DNA from: Legionella israelensis
Lineage (GTDB): Bacteria > Pseudomonadota > Gammaproteobacteria > Legionellales > Legionellaceae
DNA length: 64,000 nucleotides
Direction of reading: 5' to 3'
Assembly: GCF_004571175.1 (NCBI RefSeq)
Contig: NZ_CP038273.1
Location: forward strand, 2,232,001 to 2,296,000
The notes under the pieces: model-generated
What the model was told of the DNA's origin: nothing
The model's database searches: none
Seen by the model: the letters and a program-made list of their open reading frames with translations, nothing else
Program-made: the position numbers and the translations under genes
Part shown: positions 54,581 through 64,000 of the stretch, one piece after another
How the letters are laid out: each line of letters begins with the position of its first letter
Position numbering within the stretch: position 1 is the first letter of the stretch

Positions 54581-56863
54581 ATGAGTAAACACTTGGTGAT
54601 TGTTGAATCACCGGCAAAAGCGAAAACCATTCAAAAGTATTTGGGTAAGGATTATGATGTGCTGGCTTCTTATGGTCATGTTCGTGATTTGCCACCCCGC
54701 AAGGGTTCAGTAAACCCTGAGCAGCATTTTTTAATGACCTATCATCCAATAGAAAAAAATGCCAGACATATTGAAACCATTGCCAAGGCCCTCAAAAAAT
54801 CGGACTCTCTGTTTCTTGCAACTGACCCTGATCGCGAGGGAGAAGCCATTTCATGGCATGTGTATGAGTTAATGAAAGACAGGAACCTGCTCAAAAATAA
54901 AGAAGTCCATCGTATATTTTTTAATGAAATAACAAAAACATCCATTCAAGAAGCCATTAATCATCCGCGTGAAATTTCAATGGATTTGGTTAACGCACAG
55001 CAAGCAAGACGCGCGCTGGATTATCTTGTAGGGTTCAATTTATCTCCTCTTTTATGGAAGAAAATCCGACCCGGCCTGTCCGCAGGGCGTGTACAAAGTC
55101 CGGCATTGCGCTTGATTGTGGAAAGGGAAGAGGAAATTGAGCGTTTTGTAGTGCAAGAATACTGGCGCGTCTTAGCTCAATGCGAACAGGATTCCTCCTC
55201 ATTTGAAGCGCGCTTAACGCATTATCAACACAATAAACTTGAGCAATTCAGTGTCACTGAGCAGAATCAAGCTTATGCCGTTAGAGATACGCTTTTAAAA
55301 GAAGCCGGAGGGCAACTGCAGGTTATCCATGTTGAGAAGAAACAGCGTAAACGCAAACCTGCACCCCCCTTTATTACTTCAACTTTACAACAGGAAGCTG
55401 CCCGCAAGCTTGGGTTTACGGCACGAAAAACCATGATGATTGCTCAGCAGCTTTATGAAGGCATAGATATTGGTTCCGGAACCGTTGGATTAATTACCTA
55501 TATGCGTACCGATTCTGTTCATCTTGCCAGTGAAGCGGTCGATGAAATGAGGGAAGTGATACGTCAACGTTATGGCAAAGACACCTGTCCTGAGAAACCC
55601 AGAGTGTATAAAACCAAATCGAAAAATGCCCAGGAAGCTCATGAAGCCATTCGTCCAACCTCGACAAAAAGAACACCGGAAATGGTGGAAAAGGCCCTCA
55701 CCTCTGATCAATTCAAATTGTACAATCTGATATGGAAGCGGACTCTAGCCAGCCAAATGTCAGATGCTTTGCTGGACACCGTCGCAGTTGATCTAAGTTG
55801 TGGCGAAGGCAATGTGTTCAGAGCGAATGGTTCAACGGTCGTTTTTTCTGGTTTTCTCAGCGTTTATGAAGAAGGTCGTGATGATTTAAAAGATGAAGAC
55901 AAGGAGAGTGCTTTACTGCCAAATTTGAGCAAAGGTCAAATGGTTAAGCTGCTGGATATTCAGGCAAATCAGCATTTTACCGAACCTCCTCCTCGTTATT
56001 CCGAAGCCACATTGGTAAAAGCTTTGGAAGAATATGAGATTGGCCGTCCCTCCACTTATGCGACAATCATTCATACCTTGCAACAAAGAGATTATGTGAT
56101 CGTTGATAAAAAGCGTTTTATTCCAACCGATGTAGGTCGAATTGTGAATCGCTTTTTAACCGGACATTTTACCCGTTATGTGGATTATGAATTTACGGCA
56201 AAACTTGAGGATAAGCTTGATGCCATAGCGCGTGGAGAAAAGGAATGGGTTCCTGTGCTTGAAAAGTTTTGGGAACCTTTTATCGAGCAAATCCACCACA
56301 TTGATGAAAAAGTCCAGCGTAAGGATGTCACCAGCGAAATATTGGATGAAAAATGCCCAAAATGCGGTAAGGCTTTATCGATTCGTCTAGGCAAAAGAGG
56401 GCGCTTTATCGGTTGTACGGGGTATCCTGAATGTGATTATACTCAAGATTTGGCAGTACATGATGGAGAAAAATCCGCAGAACCGGAAGTGGTGGAAGGG
56501 CGTGAATGTCCAGAGTGTCAACATCCTTTACAGATTAAAACAGGGAAATACGGTCGTTTTATTGGTTGCAGCAATTACCCTAATTGTAAATACATTGAGC
56601 CACTGGAAAAACCTACCGATACCGAGGTAACCTGCCCTAAATGCCATCAACATAGTATCTTGAAACGTAAATCACGCAAGGGAAAGATTTTCTATTCTTG
56701 TGCAGGATATCCCAAGTGTGATTATGCTTTATGGAATGAACCGATTGACAAGCCTTGTCCCAAATGCGGCTGGCCTATTTTAACGGTTAAAGAAACAAAA
56801 CGTTTTGGCCGTCAAATTCTCTGTCCACATGAAGGTTGTGGATATAAATCCACCGATGATTGA
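54581..56863 (+). CDS. topA: DNA topoisomerase I
   Basis: A 760-residue type IA topoisomerase relaxing negative supercoils. The Toprim domain has LVIVESPAKAKTIQKYLG and ATDPDREGEAISWH. The catalytic tyrosine lies in VGLITYMRTDSV, with AHEAIRPT nearby. Four C-terminal Cys4 zinc ribbons can be seen (CPKCGK...CTGYPEC, CPECQHP...CSNYPNC, CPKCHQH...CAGYPKC, CPKCGW...C..EGC). It is shorter than E. coli TopA (865) but complete in its domains. GAGG lies upstream of the ATG. Confidence 0.97.
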   Translation: MSKHLVIVESPAKAKTIQKYLGKDYDVLASYGHVRDLPPRKGSVNPEQHFLMTYHPIEKNARHIETIAKALKKSDSLFLATDPDREGEAISWHVYELMKDRNLLKNKEVHRIFFNEITKTSIQEAINHPREISMDLVNAQQARRALDYLVGFNLSPLLWKKIRPGLSAGRVQSPALRLIVEREEEIERFVVQEYWRVLAQCEQDSSSFEARLTHYQHNKLEQFSVTEQNQAYAVRDTLLKEAGGQLQVIHVEKKQRKRKPAPPFITSTLQQEAARKLGFTARKTMMIAQQLYEGIDIGSGTVGLITYMRTDSVHLASEAVDEMREVIRQRYGKDTCPEKPRVYKTKSKNAQEAHEAIRPTSTKRTPEMVEKALTSDQFKLYNLIWKRTLASQMSDALLDTVAVDLSCGEGNVFRANGSTVVFSGFLSVYEEGRDDLKDEDKESALLPNLSKGQMVKLLDIQANQHFTEPPPRYSEATLVKALEEYEIGRPSTYATIIHTLQQRDYVIVDKKRFIPTDVGRIVNRFLTGHFTRYVDYEFTAKLEDKLDAIARGEKEWVPVLEKFWEPFIEQIHHIDEKVQRKDVTSEILDEKCPKCGKALSIRLGKRGRFIGCTGYPECDYTQDLAVHDGEKSAEPEVVEGRECPECQHPLQIKTGKYGRFIGCSNYPNCKYIEPLEKPTDTEVTCPKCHQHSILKRKSRKGKIFYSCAGYPKCDYALWNEPIDKPCPKCGWPILTVKETKRFGRQILCPHEGCGYKSTDD

Positions 56864-57058
56864 GGTAAGAGGCCATTGTTTTACCTCGCTCATCTTGTGA
56901 TAAATCCACCCTTACACAAAAAATTAAATATGTGTAGGGGGCTGTTGGCGTTCCATTTTCATGATTTCGCTCAAATGCCTATGCGCCGCGGTATGTAGGA
57001 ACTATAGAGCAATTGTCAACAGAGGTTCTAGGTTAAGCAGTTTTACTGCTCAGCGAAA

Positions 57059-57517
57059 TCACCTGTGGCTTTCATTCATCAATTGTTCAATATAGCGGCG
57101 GCAGGTTAAAGGCTTGCAGAGGTAGTTGATTAGATGCCTTGTACCTCCAGTGCCAGTGATGACCAGTGTTCCGTACCGAAAGATACTGCCGATGATGGTC
57201 TGGCTGATGTCAATGCTTTCAATTTTGTTTAAAGGGATATCTATGGTTTTTCTGACCAGTAATCCTGTGCGCAATATCACTTGATTCTTCTTGATAACCA
57301 AAGAGGAAAAATAATAAGTCACCCAGGTCATGGCTATCCAGAGGAGGGCAAAACCTCCGAGAAACAGTGATACTTCTCTTAAGGTTTGAAACTGATAATA
57401 AAGATAGATTGCCGCAATCAGCAAGGCCAAGGGCCAGAAGAAAATGACTCGATTTAAGCGAGCAAAATAAATAACAGAGCGATCCGTCATGGTTTCCCTT
57501 TTATATTCAGTCATCAT
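57059..57517 (-). CDS. Bacterial PH-domain (YdbS/bPH2-like) membrane protein
   Basis: A 152-residue protein with two hydrophobic segments (FFWPLALLIAAIYLYY and SLFLGGFALLWIAMTWVTYYF). A bPH2 domain follows: VILRTGLLVRKTIDIPLNKIESIDI and YGTLVITGTGGTRHLI. The role is unknown; family members are membrane-associated. It is convergent to topA. The 195-bp gap between them contains only an imperfect GAGGTAA/TTACCTC hairpin just after the topA stop. Confidence 0.8.
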   Translation of the reverse strand: MMTEYKRETMTDRSVIYFARLNRVIFFWPLALLIAAIYLYYQFQTLREVSLFLGGFALLWIAMTWVTYYFSSLVIKKNQVILRTGLLVRKTIDIPLNKIESIDISQTIIGSIFRYGTLVITGTGGTRHLINYLCKPLTCRRYIEQLMNESHR

Positions 57518-58448
<931 letters not shown>

Positions 58449-58479
58449 AAGAAAGGATTTGATTTATAAAAAGCTGGCA

Positions 58480-60009
58480 TTATTTATACTCTCTTTTGGG
58501 CAAAGCGTCTTCATTTAGCTCTTCTTTTGAAGTTACCTGTTGATTAGCTGAGTGTAAACTGTATTGTGTTAATCCCTGTAGTGTCTGCTGCTTATTTTTA
58601 TACTTTTCCAGAACTTCTTTACCTGTTTTAACGGGATCGATGGTCTTTAATTTCTCTACCTCTTTTTTTGATGATGTAGTAATCGGTTTTTGTAAAAGAT
58701 TCTGTAAGTCCGTCTCATTGATTTTACTAAAACAATATTCAAGCAAATCAGGATGAAATAATGAAAGCAGTTGTGCACCGTTAATACCATCAACTTCGAT
58801 TGAGATTAGATTTTCAAGCTGAGAAGTCTTTAGCTTTTTTAGCAAATACTCAAGAGCATCGTTGTAATTTAAAACTAACAATTGCCAAAAAAGAGGTTTG
58901 TTTTCATCTAAATCTTTATCGGTAGTCAAGACATTCTCGTGCTCTTGAAGTAAACTAAATATATCTGCAGAGGACATCTTCAGGTTTTTATGCTCAATGA
59001 TTTCTTTGAAATCTGGAAAGGTAAATCCACTTATCACGTAGCTCATTACAAAAGCAGATTTATAATGGTTTAAGCTTGAATGTTCTGTGGTTTTATCAAG
59101 CACCTTTTTTACCATGTAATTATTGCAAAAATAAGCACTGGTAGCTAAAAGATCGGTAGCATGAGGGGAAACTAGAAGGTCAGGATTTTTTTCAAATATC
59201 ATATCTATTGTATTTTTATCTCTGATCCTGGCGAGCTGGACAACTTCATCGCCAAAATCAAAATAGGAAAAGACTGATTTGGGATGAGGTTGTTGAAGTA
59301 AAGACTGAATATTAATTTTAGCAAGGACTTTTTCTCTTTTTTCATCTTTTATTTTTAAGGTTTGGCTTAGATAATCCATAAATGGCAGTGTTTTGGAGTT
59401 ATCGGTACATAAATCCTGAAAAGCTTTTTGCCCTTTCTTGACCTCCTCAACCCAACTTTCTGTCGACCAGCCAGTGAATCGCCCGGGAACAGGAACGGCC
59501 GCGGGTGATAAGTTGTTTTGTAGTAATAATTTATTAAGAAGTAAAAAAATAAAAGTTCTGCCATTGCCATCAGCAAAAGGGTGGTATTGATGCATATCTT
59601 GAATAAAATGGACAATTGCCGTTAACTTTTCATCCGTGTTTACCGCCTTCTTTATTTCTTCCTTATACCTGTCAATATAATTTTGTGAAACTTTTATGGC
59701 ATCCGAAACGCTTGTAGATCTTTTTAATCCGGCCCAACCGATTTCTCCAGCAGCTACCTTTCCAAGAAGTTCTTGGTAGAGCTCTTGGGGTGTTTTGGAA
59801 GGATCCAAATTGAAGATTTTTGATTTTTCATTTTTATCATCTTTATCTTTTTTATAAATGATGGATAGTTTGACGCCTTGTCGTATTTTATGAATTAATT
59901 CCTCAAAACCTTTTTCATTGAAACTTTCAGGACTAAGGCCTGAAATTCCTTTTGAAGTGTAAGTGAAATGTATTCCACCTTTTCTATCATGGTAGGCTAG
60001 ATCACTCAT
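58480..60009 (-). pseudogene. Fic-domain effector-like protein, main 3' fragment (gene split by IS)
   Basis: This part encodes about 508 genuine codons, read from the target duplication at 60003 downward. It contains the complete Fic motif HPFADGNGRT (His216 in the rebuilt protein), so the AMP/phosphocholine-transfer site is intact. A helical, ankyrin-like C-terminal half follows (NTIDMIFEKNPDLLVSPHA, LATSAYFCNNYMVKKVL). The ATG at 60009 (MSDLAYHD) and one at 60018 lie inside the IS inverted repeat, so any present translation begins with borrowed codons. The first 75 residues are encoded beyond the IS at 61162-61386. Removing the IS and one AGATC copy rebuilds 582 residues in frame (GLHDLAYHDRKGG). 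The tail (ELNEDALPKREYK) resembles Dot/Icm signals only weakly. Confidence 0.85.
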
Positions 60010-61156
60010 GTTACGCACTAAACCTTGCTGCTCCCTGAAATTTAATTAAAATTTCATCCCTGATTTTTAGGGAGGAAGATTTAATGGATATGCTTGATAT
60101 TTATAGTGACTATTTGATTTGCCAGAATAAATATGCAACAGCTACAGGTTTATCGGAGATGTTGGATGGTGAATTTGCTCACGACAAGGTGACACGATTT
60201 TTACGACTACAAGATTTTGGTTCCAAAGCGCTCTGGAATTATGTCAAGAAGTCAGTCAGGGAGAGTGAAGCATCAGACGGTGTTCTTTTATTGGATGACT
60301 CGATTGAGGAGAAGCCTTACACGGATGAGAATGAAATTAATTGTTGGCATTATTCCCATGCTAAAGGTGATGTGGTCAAAGGGATTAATATCCTGACCTG
60401 CATGGTTCGGTATGGTGACTTCAGTGTTCCTGTTGGTTATGAAGTTATCAAAAAAGACGTTGCTTTTTGTGACATTGAAACAAGGCAAGCTCGCAGAAAG
60501 TCATCCACGACTAAAAATGAACTTTTTCGCAAGCTTATCGCACAAGCGGTTAGTAATCATGTGTTGTTTGACTTTGTACTTGCGGACAATTGGTTTGGCT
60601 CGAAGGCCAATATGGCTTACATCCATAATGACCTTCAAAAATCGTTTATTATTGGGATTAAATCTAATCGAACCTTAGCTTTATCCAAAAACGACGCCAA
60701 CAACGGACGGTACACAAAAGTCAGAGAATTAGAGCTTGAAGAGGACATAGCCCACACAGTCTATCTCAAGGGATTAGACTTCCCAGTGAGGCTTTTGAAG
60801 AAAATTTTCAAAAACGAAAATGGTTCTACAGGGGTTCTCTATCTCGTTTCTAATGACATGACCAGCAGTGCCGAACGTCTTTATGAAGTGTACCAGAAAC
60901 GGTGGCGGATTGAAGAGTATCACAAGTCAATTAAACAAAATGCAAGCCTGAACAAGTCTCCAACCCGTACGGTTAAAACACAATCCAACCATATCTTTGC
61001 CGCAATCATTGCATACTGCAAACTGGAAATGATGAAAATAAAGACAAAATTGAATCACTTTGCCATCAAGTACAAATTAATACTCAGGGCTAACCAAATT
61101 GCTATGCAGGAGTTAAAAAATATGGCTCGTTAAAGTCGATTGTGCGTAACATGAGT
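60004..61156 (+). mobile_element. Complete IS4/IS701-superfamily insertion sequence (1153 bp)
   Basis: Perfect 15-bp terminal inverted repeats (ACTCATGTTACGCAC) lie at 60004-60018 and 61142-61156. The exact 5-bp duplication AGATC is at 59999-60003 and 61157-61161. One transposase gene is carried on the plus strand, opposite to the Fic gene it interrupts. The precise IS family is uncertain, because I cannot compare it with a database. Confidence 0.92.
60084..61133 (+). CDS. DDE transposase, IS4/IS701 superfamily
   Basis: A 349-residue transposase. The catalytic acidic residues are expected in VLLLDDSIEEKPYTDE, DFVLADNWFGSKAN and YQKRWRIEEYHKSIKQN, the last matching the Y-R-E-K signature of IS4-type enzymes. 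A good SD (GGGAGGAAG) precedes the ATG. No frameshift is visible. It resembles neither of the other two transposases in the window. Confidence 0.9.
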   Translation: MDMLDIYSDYLICQNKYATATGLSEMLDGEFAHDKVTRFLRLQDFGSKALWNYVKKSVRESEASDGVLLLDDSIEEKPYTDENEINCWHYSHAKGDVVKGINILTCMVRYGDFSVPVGYEVIKKDVAFCDIETRQARRKSSTTKNELFRKLIAQAVSNHVLFDFVLADNWFGSKANMAYIHNDLQKSFIIGIKSNRTLALSKNDANNGRYTKVRELELEEDIAHTVYLKGLDFPVRLLKKIFKNENGSTGVLYLVSNDMTSSAERLYEVYQKRWRIEEYHKSIKQNASLNKSPTRTVKTQSNHIFAAIIAYCKLEMMKIKTKLNHFAIKYKLILRANQIAMQELKNMAR

Positions 61157-61386
61157 AGATCATGAAGTCCCTGGATATAGTCTGTTGTAACCGGATCATC
61201 GACGGTGGCTAACATCCCCCATAAAGCCAAGCTCGTGGATTCCAAATAACCTGGCGAATCTTCCTGGTCGAAAATAAGGGGATTATTTGATGGCCATTTT
61301 TTTTGATCAATAATAAGTTTCCAATATTGCTCATTAATAAATCTGGCAAAAAATTTTTCCAAATTAACCGGCATAAAAACAACCAT
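61157..61386 (-). pseudogene. Fic-domain effector-like protein, 5' fragment (gene split by IS)
   Basis: The first 75 codons (MVVFMPVNLEKFFARF...TTDYIQGLH) of the Fic gene are separated from the rest by the IS. The frame continues from here a further 18 codons into the IS (to a stop at 61102). A second ATG four codons in (MPVNLEKFF) could be the true start; neither has a strong SD. A consensus -10, TATAAT on the minus strand (plus 61405-61410), lies about 20 bp upstream. The segment has no known domain. In some Fic proteins an N-terminal helix controls activity, so its loss could matter. That is inference. Confidence 0.8.
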
Positions 61387-61552
61387 ATTGTTTATTATTT
61401 GTAAATTATAGCATAGTGTTACATAGCTTTATCAGAGATTCATGAATGTATAAATTAGTCAACCAAAAGAATTACTTGCTATATTAATCGTTTTATTAGG
61501 CTTGTAATCTTGATAAGCAGTGAGTAAAGTTAAGATTTTATTGGCGATATTT

Positions 61553-62338
61553 GTGAAAGTAATCAGTTTTAATGTGAACGGTATTCGTTCTGCCGCAAGA
61601 AAAGGTTTTTATGATTGGCTGGCCGGACAGGAGGCCGATTTTGTTTGTTTGCAAGAAACCAAAGTGCAAGAAGAGCAGCTTGTGCCGGAAGAATTGTATT
61701 ATCCCCGCAATTTGTTTTGCGAATATTTCCCTGCTCAGAAGAAAGGATATAGTGGTGTTGCTCTTTATGCCCGTAAAAAACCACTGAACATCGTTAAAGG
61801 TTTAGGCTTTGATTCTTGCGATGAAGAAGGGAGATATCTTCAATTTGATTATCAGAGATTCAGTATCATCTCGCTTTATCTTCCCTCAGGTACCAGTGGC
61901 GAACATCGGCAGGAAGTGAAATTTGATTTTCTGGATCGTTTTGCTCAGCATTTAATTGAATTAAAAAAAGAGGGTAGAGAACTGATACTCTGCGGGGATT
62001 ACAACATTGCTCATAAAAAGATGGATTTAAAAAACTGGCAGGCGAATCAGAAAAATTCAGGTTTTTTACCCGAGGAGCGTGTCTGGCTTGATCAACTGTT
62101 CGGGCCATTGGGTTTTGTGGATGCTTTCAGAGTGGTTAATCAGGAAACCGATCAATACACTTGGTGGACGTATCGCTCTCCTCAGGCGTGGAAAAATAAT
62201 GTCGGTTGGCGCATTGATTATCAGGTTATCACTCCCGGATTAAAGGACAGCGTTATTGCTGCAAAGATACACAGGGAGATAAGAATGTCCGATCATGCCC
62301 CTTTATCAATTGAATATAAAGGAGACTGGTGTGTTTAA
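61553..62338 (+). CDS. Exodeoxyribonuclease III family protein (first of tandem pair)
   Basis: A 261-residue AP endonuclease/3'-exonuclease. The ordered motifs are VISFNVNGIRSA, CLQETKVQEEQ (metal Glu), GDYNIAHKKMD (catalytic Asp/Asn), YTWWTYRSPQAW...GWRIDYQ, and MSDHAPLSIEY (catalytic Asp-His). The start is GTG 61553, since family members begin MK[VI]xSFNVNG. An earlier GTG at 61520 would add 11 residues. It repairs abasic sites. The stop is overlapped by the next gene's start. Confidence 0.9.
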   Translation: MKVISFNVNGIRSAARKGFYDWLAGQEADFVCLQETKVQEEQLVPEELYYPRNLFCEYFPAQKKGYSGVALYARKKPLNIVKGLGFDSCDEEGRYLQFDYQRFSIISLYLPSGTSGEHRQEVKFDFLDRFAQHLIELKKEGRELILCGDYNIAHKKMDLKNWQANQKNSGFLPEERVWLDQLFGPLGFVDAFRVVNQETDQYTWWTYRSPQAWKNNVGWRIDYQVITPGLKDSVIAAKIHREIRMSDHAPLSIEYKGDWCV

Positions 62339-63122
62339 ATTAGCCAGTTGGAATGTCAATTCCATCAAGGTTCGTCTGCAACATGTATTGGATTGGATTG
62401 AATCAAGCAAGGTTGACATTTTGGCCTTGCAGGAAACCAAATTAATGGATGAACATTTTCCTGTGGATGTTTTTAAAGAACGGGGTTATTTTATTGAATT
62501 TTCCGGCCAGAAAACTTATAACGGTGTTGCGCTCATATCACGATACCCGATGAAAGAGGTGGTCAGAGATATTCCTGCGTTGGAGGATATTCAGCGGCGG
62601 ATTCTGGTGGCCACCATTGGTGATCTTCGCCTCATTAACTTATATGTTCCTAATGGTTCCGATCTGGCTTCAGATAAATATCAGTACAAACTTTCATGGC
62701 TTGAAAAGATTACTGAATTTATTAAACAGCAGATGGAAGTTTATTCAAAGTTGGCTGTGGTAGGGGATTTTAATATTGCACCGGAAGATATAGATGTGCA
62801 TGATCCAGAAGAATGGGAGGGTCAGGTCCTGGTCAGCCCGAAAGAAAGGGAAGCTTTCTCAGAAATACTCTCATTAGGGCTTATCGATAGTTTTCGTGCT
62901 CTTCATCCGCAATTGCAGCGATTCAGCTGGTGGGATTATCGGGCCGGAGGGTTTCGTCGCAACCGAGGCTTAAGAATTGATCATGTTTTATTAAGTCATG
63001 AATTGCGTGCAAATTGTATTGAATCAGAAATTGACATTGAGCCTCGTCGTTGGGACAGACCTTCGGATCATGCTCCAGTATGGGTGAAACTAAAAGATGA
63101 GAATCTTTCACTTTCGTCTTAA
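62331..63122 (+). CDS. xthA: Exodeoxyribonuclease III (second of tandem pair)
   Basis: A 263-residue paralogue of the preceding protein. It has LASWNVNSIKVRL, ALQETKLMDE, VVGDFNIAPEDIDVHD, FSWWDYRAGGFRRNRGLRIDHVLLS and PSDHAPVWVKL, close to the XthA/Nape family. GTG 62331 is preceded by AAGGAG at suitable spacing and overlaps the previous stop by 8 bp, so the two are translationally coupled. Which of the two is the true orthologue of E. coli xthA is not certain; this one has the more standard motifs. Confidence 0.9.
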   Translation: MFKLASWNVNSIKVRLQHVLDWIESSKVDILALQETKLMDEHFPVDVFKERGYFIEFSGQKTYNGVALISRYPMKEVVRDIPALEDIQRRILVATIGDLRLINLYVPNGSDLASDKYQYKLSWLEKITEFIKQQMEVYSKLAVVGDFNIAPEDIDVHDPEEWEGQVLVSPKEREAFSEILSLGLIDSFRALHPQLQRFSWWDYRAGGFRRNRGLRIDHVLLSHELRANCIESEIDIEPRRWDRPSDHAPVWVKLKDENLSLSS

Positions 63123-63166
63123 GGGACACAGGGCAAAATCATACTACTTAAAGCATAAACAATAAG

Positions 63167-63253
63167 GCGTCATTGCGCACGAAGTGAAGCAATCCAGTTC
63201 AGTTTTTTTATGAGGCATCGATCCGGATTGCTTCGCTTTGCTCACAATGGCGG
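63167..63253. repeat. Inverted REP-like repeat pair downstream of xthA
   Basis: The left arm (63167-63195, ending GAAGCAATCC) and right arm (63225-63253, starting GGATTGCTTC) are inverted copies with about five mismatches in 27 bases. They contain the CATTG...GAAGCAATCC sequence often dispersed in intergenic DNA of Legionella and rickettsia-like genomes. The arms could form a long stem in the xthA 3' transcript. The 296-bp gap has no gene other than this. Confidence 0.7.
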
Positions 63254-63418
63254 CAATTTGGTTTTATTTGGGCAAAGTAGGATTTTGTCCTGTTAAGGGA
63301 CAAATATTAATTGATTTGACAAGTGTTTTCTGCTATTGTTTTGCGTCATTTGAAAGAACATTATACCCGATATTATCGGTACTGCTGTTCAGTTTTAGAC
63401 TACAAAGAGAGTGGTATT

Positions 63419-63649
63419 ATGAAAGCTTCCATACATCCTGAATATAAAACGATCAATGTAACCTGTAGTTGCGGTAATACGTTTGAGACAGGTTCTACCT
63501 TATGTCACGATCTGAGCATTGAAGTGTGTTCTCAGTGTCATCCATTTTATACAGGTAAACAAAAACTGGTGGATACCGGAGGTCGTGTTCAGAAGTTTCG
63601 TGATCGTTATAATTTTAGTAATAAAAAAAATAAAGAAAAAGCCAATTAG
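63419..63649 (+). CDS. rpmE: 50S ribosomal protein L31
   Basis: A 76-residue zinc-binding (C+) form of L31: [18 protein letters not shown], then [18 protein letters not shown]. The four cysteines Cys16, Cys18, Cys37 and Cys40 are of the kind that bind zinc. [12 protein letters not shown] follows as in E. coli L31. The reading frame is open upstream to 63323, but the family start is the ATG at 63419, with GAGAGTGG upstream. An intrinsic terminator follows about 100 bp later. Confidence 0.96.
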   Translation: MKASIHPEYKTINVTCSCGNTFETGSTLCHDLSIEVCSQCHPFYTGKQKLVDTGGRVQKFRDRYNFSNKKNKEKAN

Positions 63650-63752
63650 TTTTAATGATTGCATTGTATGTCTCAGGCTTCAGTAACTCCTTGTTTTTAT
63701 TGCCATTTATTAACGGCTAGTGAGAACTTTTCCATTTTTACCGTAAAGGATT

Positions 63753-63780
63753 AAAGGCGCAATGAAATGCGCCTTTTTTT
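63753..63780 (+). terminator. Intrinsic terminator between rpmE and maeB
   Basis: A 9-bp perfect stem, AAAGGCGCA/TGCGCCTTT, with a 6-nt loop, followed by T residues through 63780. It probably ends the rpmE transcript. Confidence 0.88.
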
Positions 63781-63853
63781 CGAAACCCCTGTTAATCTCA
63801 TAAATTTTTCTATATGATTTCTCGCTGAGCCGTCTGAAAAGAGAGTAGACACT

Positions 63854-64000
63854 TTGGATAAAGATGTTTTAAAAAAACGTGCTTTGCACTACCATGAATT
63901 TCCCATGCCGGGCAAATTAGAGATACAAATTACGAAACCAACCAACTCTCAGGATGATCTATCATTGGCGTATACACCTGGGGTTGCTGAGCCTGTATTG
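63854..64000 (+). CDS. maeB: NADP-dependent malic enzyme MaeB, N-terminal part (3' end outside window)
   Basis: The first 49 codons read [20 protein letters not shown], then [13 protein letters not shown]. The Tyr in AYTPGVAEP is the catalytic tyrosine region of the MaeB class. The start is probably TTG 63854 with GAGAG upstream; no in-frame ATG fits better. The class differs from MaeA at 31226, so the genome encodes both types. A fused phosphotransacetylase domain, usual in MaeB, would lie beyond the window. Confidence 0.88.
   Translation, partial: MDKDVLKKRALHYHEFPMPGKLEIQITKPTNSQDDLSLAYTPGVAEPVL

Overview
The window looks like chromosome from a member of the Legionellaceae. The base composition is AT-rich, and housekeeping genes are interleaved with large eukaryote-like genes of the Dot/Icm-effector kind: a 1248-residue LepB-like protein, a LicD protein, a tubulin-tyrosine-ligase-fold protein, a Fic protein and a GDSL hydrolase. 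OxyR/AhpC/AhpD and CbpA/CbpM have the arrangement expected in gamma-proteobacteria. The species cannot be named from sequence alone.

Layout. 1-9.8 kb: the 3' end of argR, an exported bicovalent-flavin oxidoreductase, a MenI/YdiI-type thioesterase, an intact ISAs1-family element, then the LepB-like effector, LicD and TTL-fold genes. 9.9-20.3 kb, nearly all on the minus strand: rhodanese-grxC-secB-gpsA; a predicted outer-membrane barrel and a PEPT-repeat lipoprotein; an Smr protein; hslVU; and two MFS transporters joined to deoB as a likely nucleoside-uptake operon. 20.4-33.9 kb: a PAPS-reductase-like protein, three tRNAs (Gly, Cys, Leu) behind a strong promoter, an exported flavodoxin, pgsA, a HAD phosphatase, rluC, rne with a long leader, a degenerate GGDEF/EAL protein, and maeA-cbpA-cbpM-phosphoribosyltransferase.

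33-46.9 kb: oxyR diverges from ahpC-ahpD. A GDSL hydrolase gene follows, cut in two by an IS50-like element. Next is a three-gene operon matching the URC pyrimidine-degradation pathway (GTP-cyclohydrolase-II-like, DUF1688, uracil phosphoribosyltransferase). Then come an alkyladenine glycosylase, an alpha/beta hydrolase, and a protein that fuses a ferritin-like di-iron domain to a 2-oxoacid-dehydrogenase-type acyltransferase domain. 46.9-64 kb: nhaA, a CPBP protease, rsmB-fmt, def, LysM-dprA-smg, topA, a PH-domain protein, a WrbA-like flavoprotein, a Fic gene cut in two by a third IS, two overlapping exonuclease III genes, rpmE, and the 5' end of maeB.

The three insertion sequences are unrelated. 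Each has matching inverted repeats and an exact target duplication (9, 9 and 5 bp). Removing each of the two gene-disrupting elements plus one duplication copy restores an open frame, so both disruptions look recent. A PmrA-like direct repeat lies at the same distance from the -10 hexamer in front of both the LepB-like gene and the disrupted GDSL gene. The most unusual observations are the ferritin/E2 acyltransferase fusion, the URC operon, and the IS-split Fic and GDSL genes.
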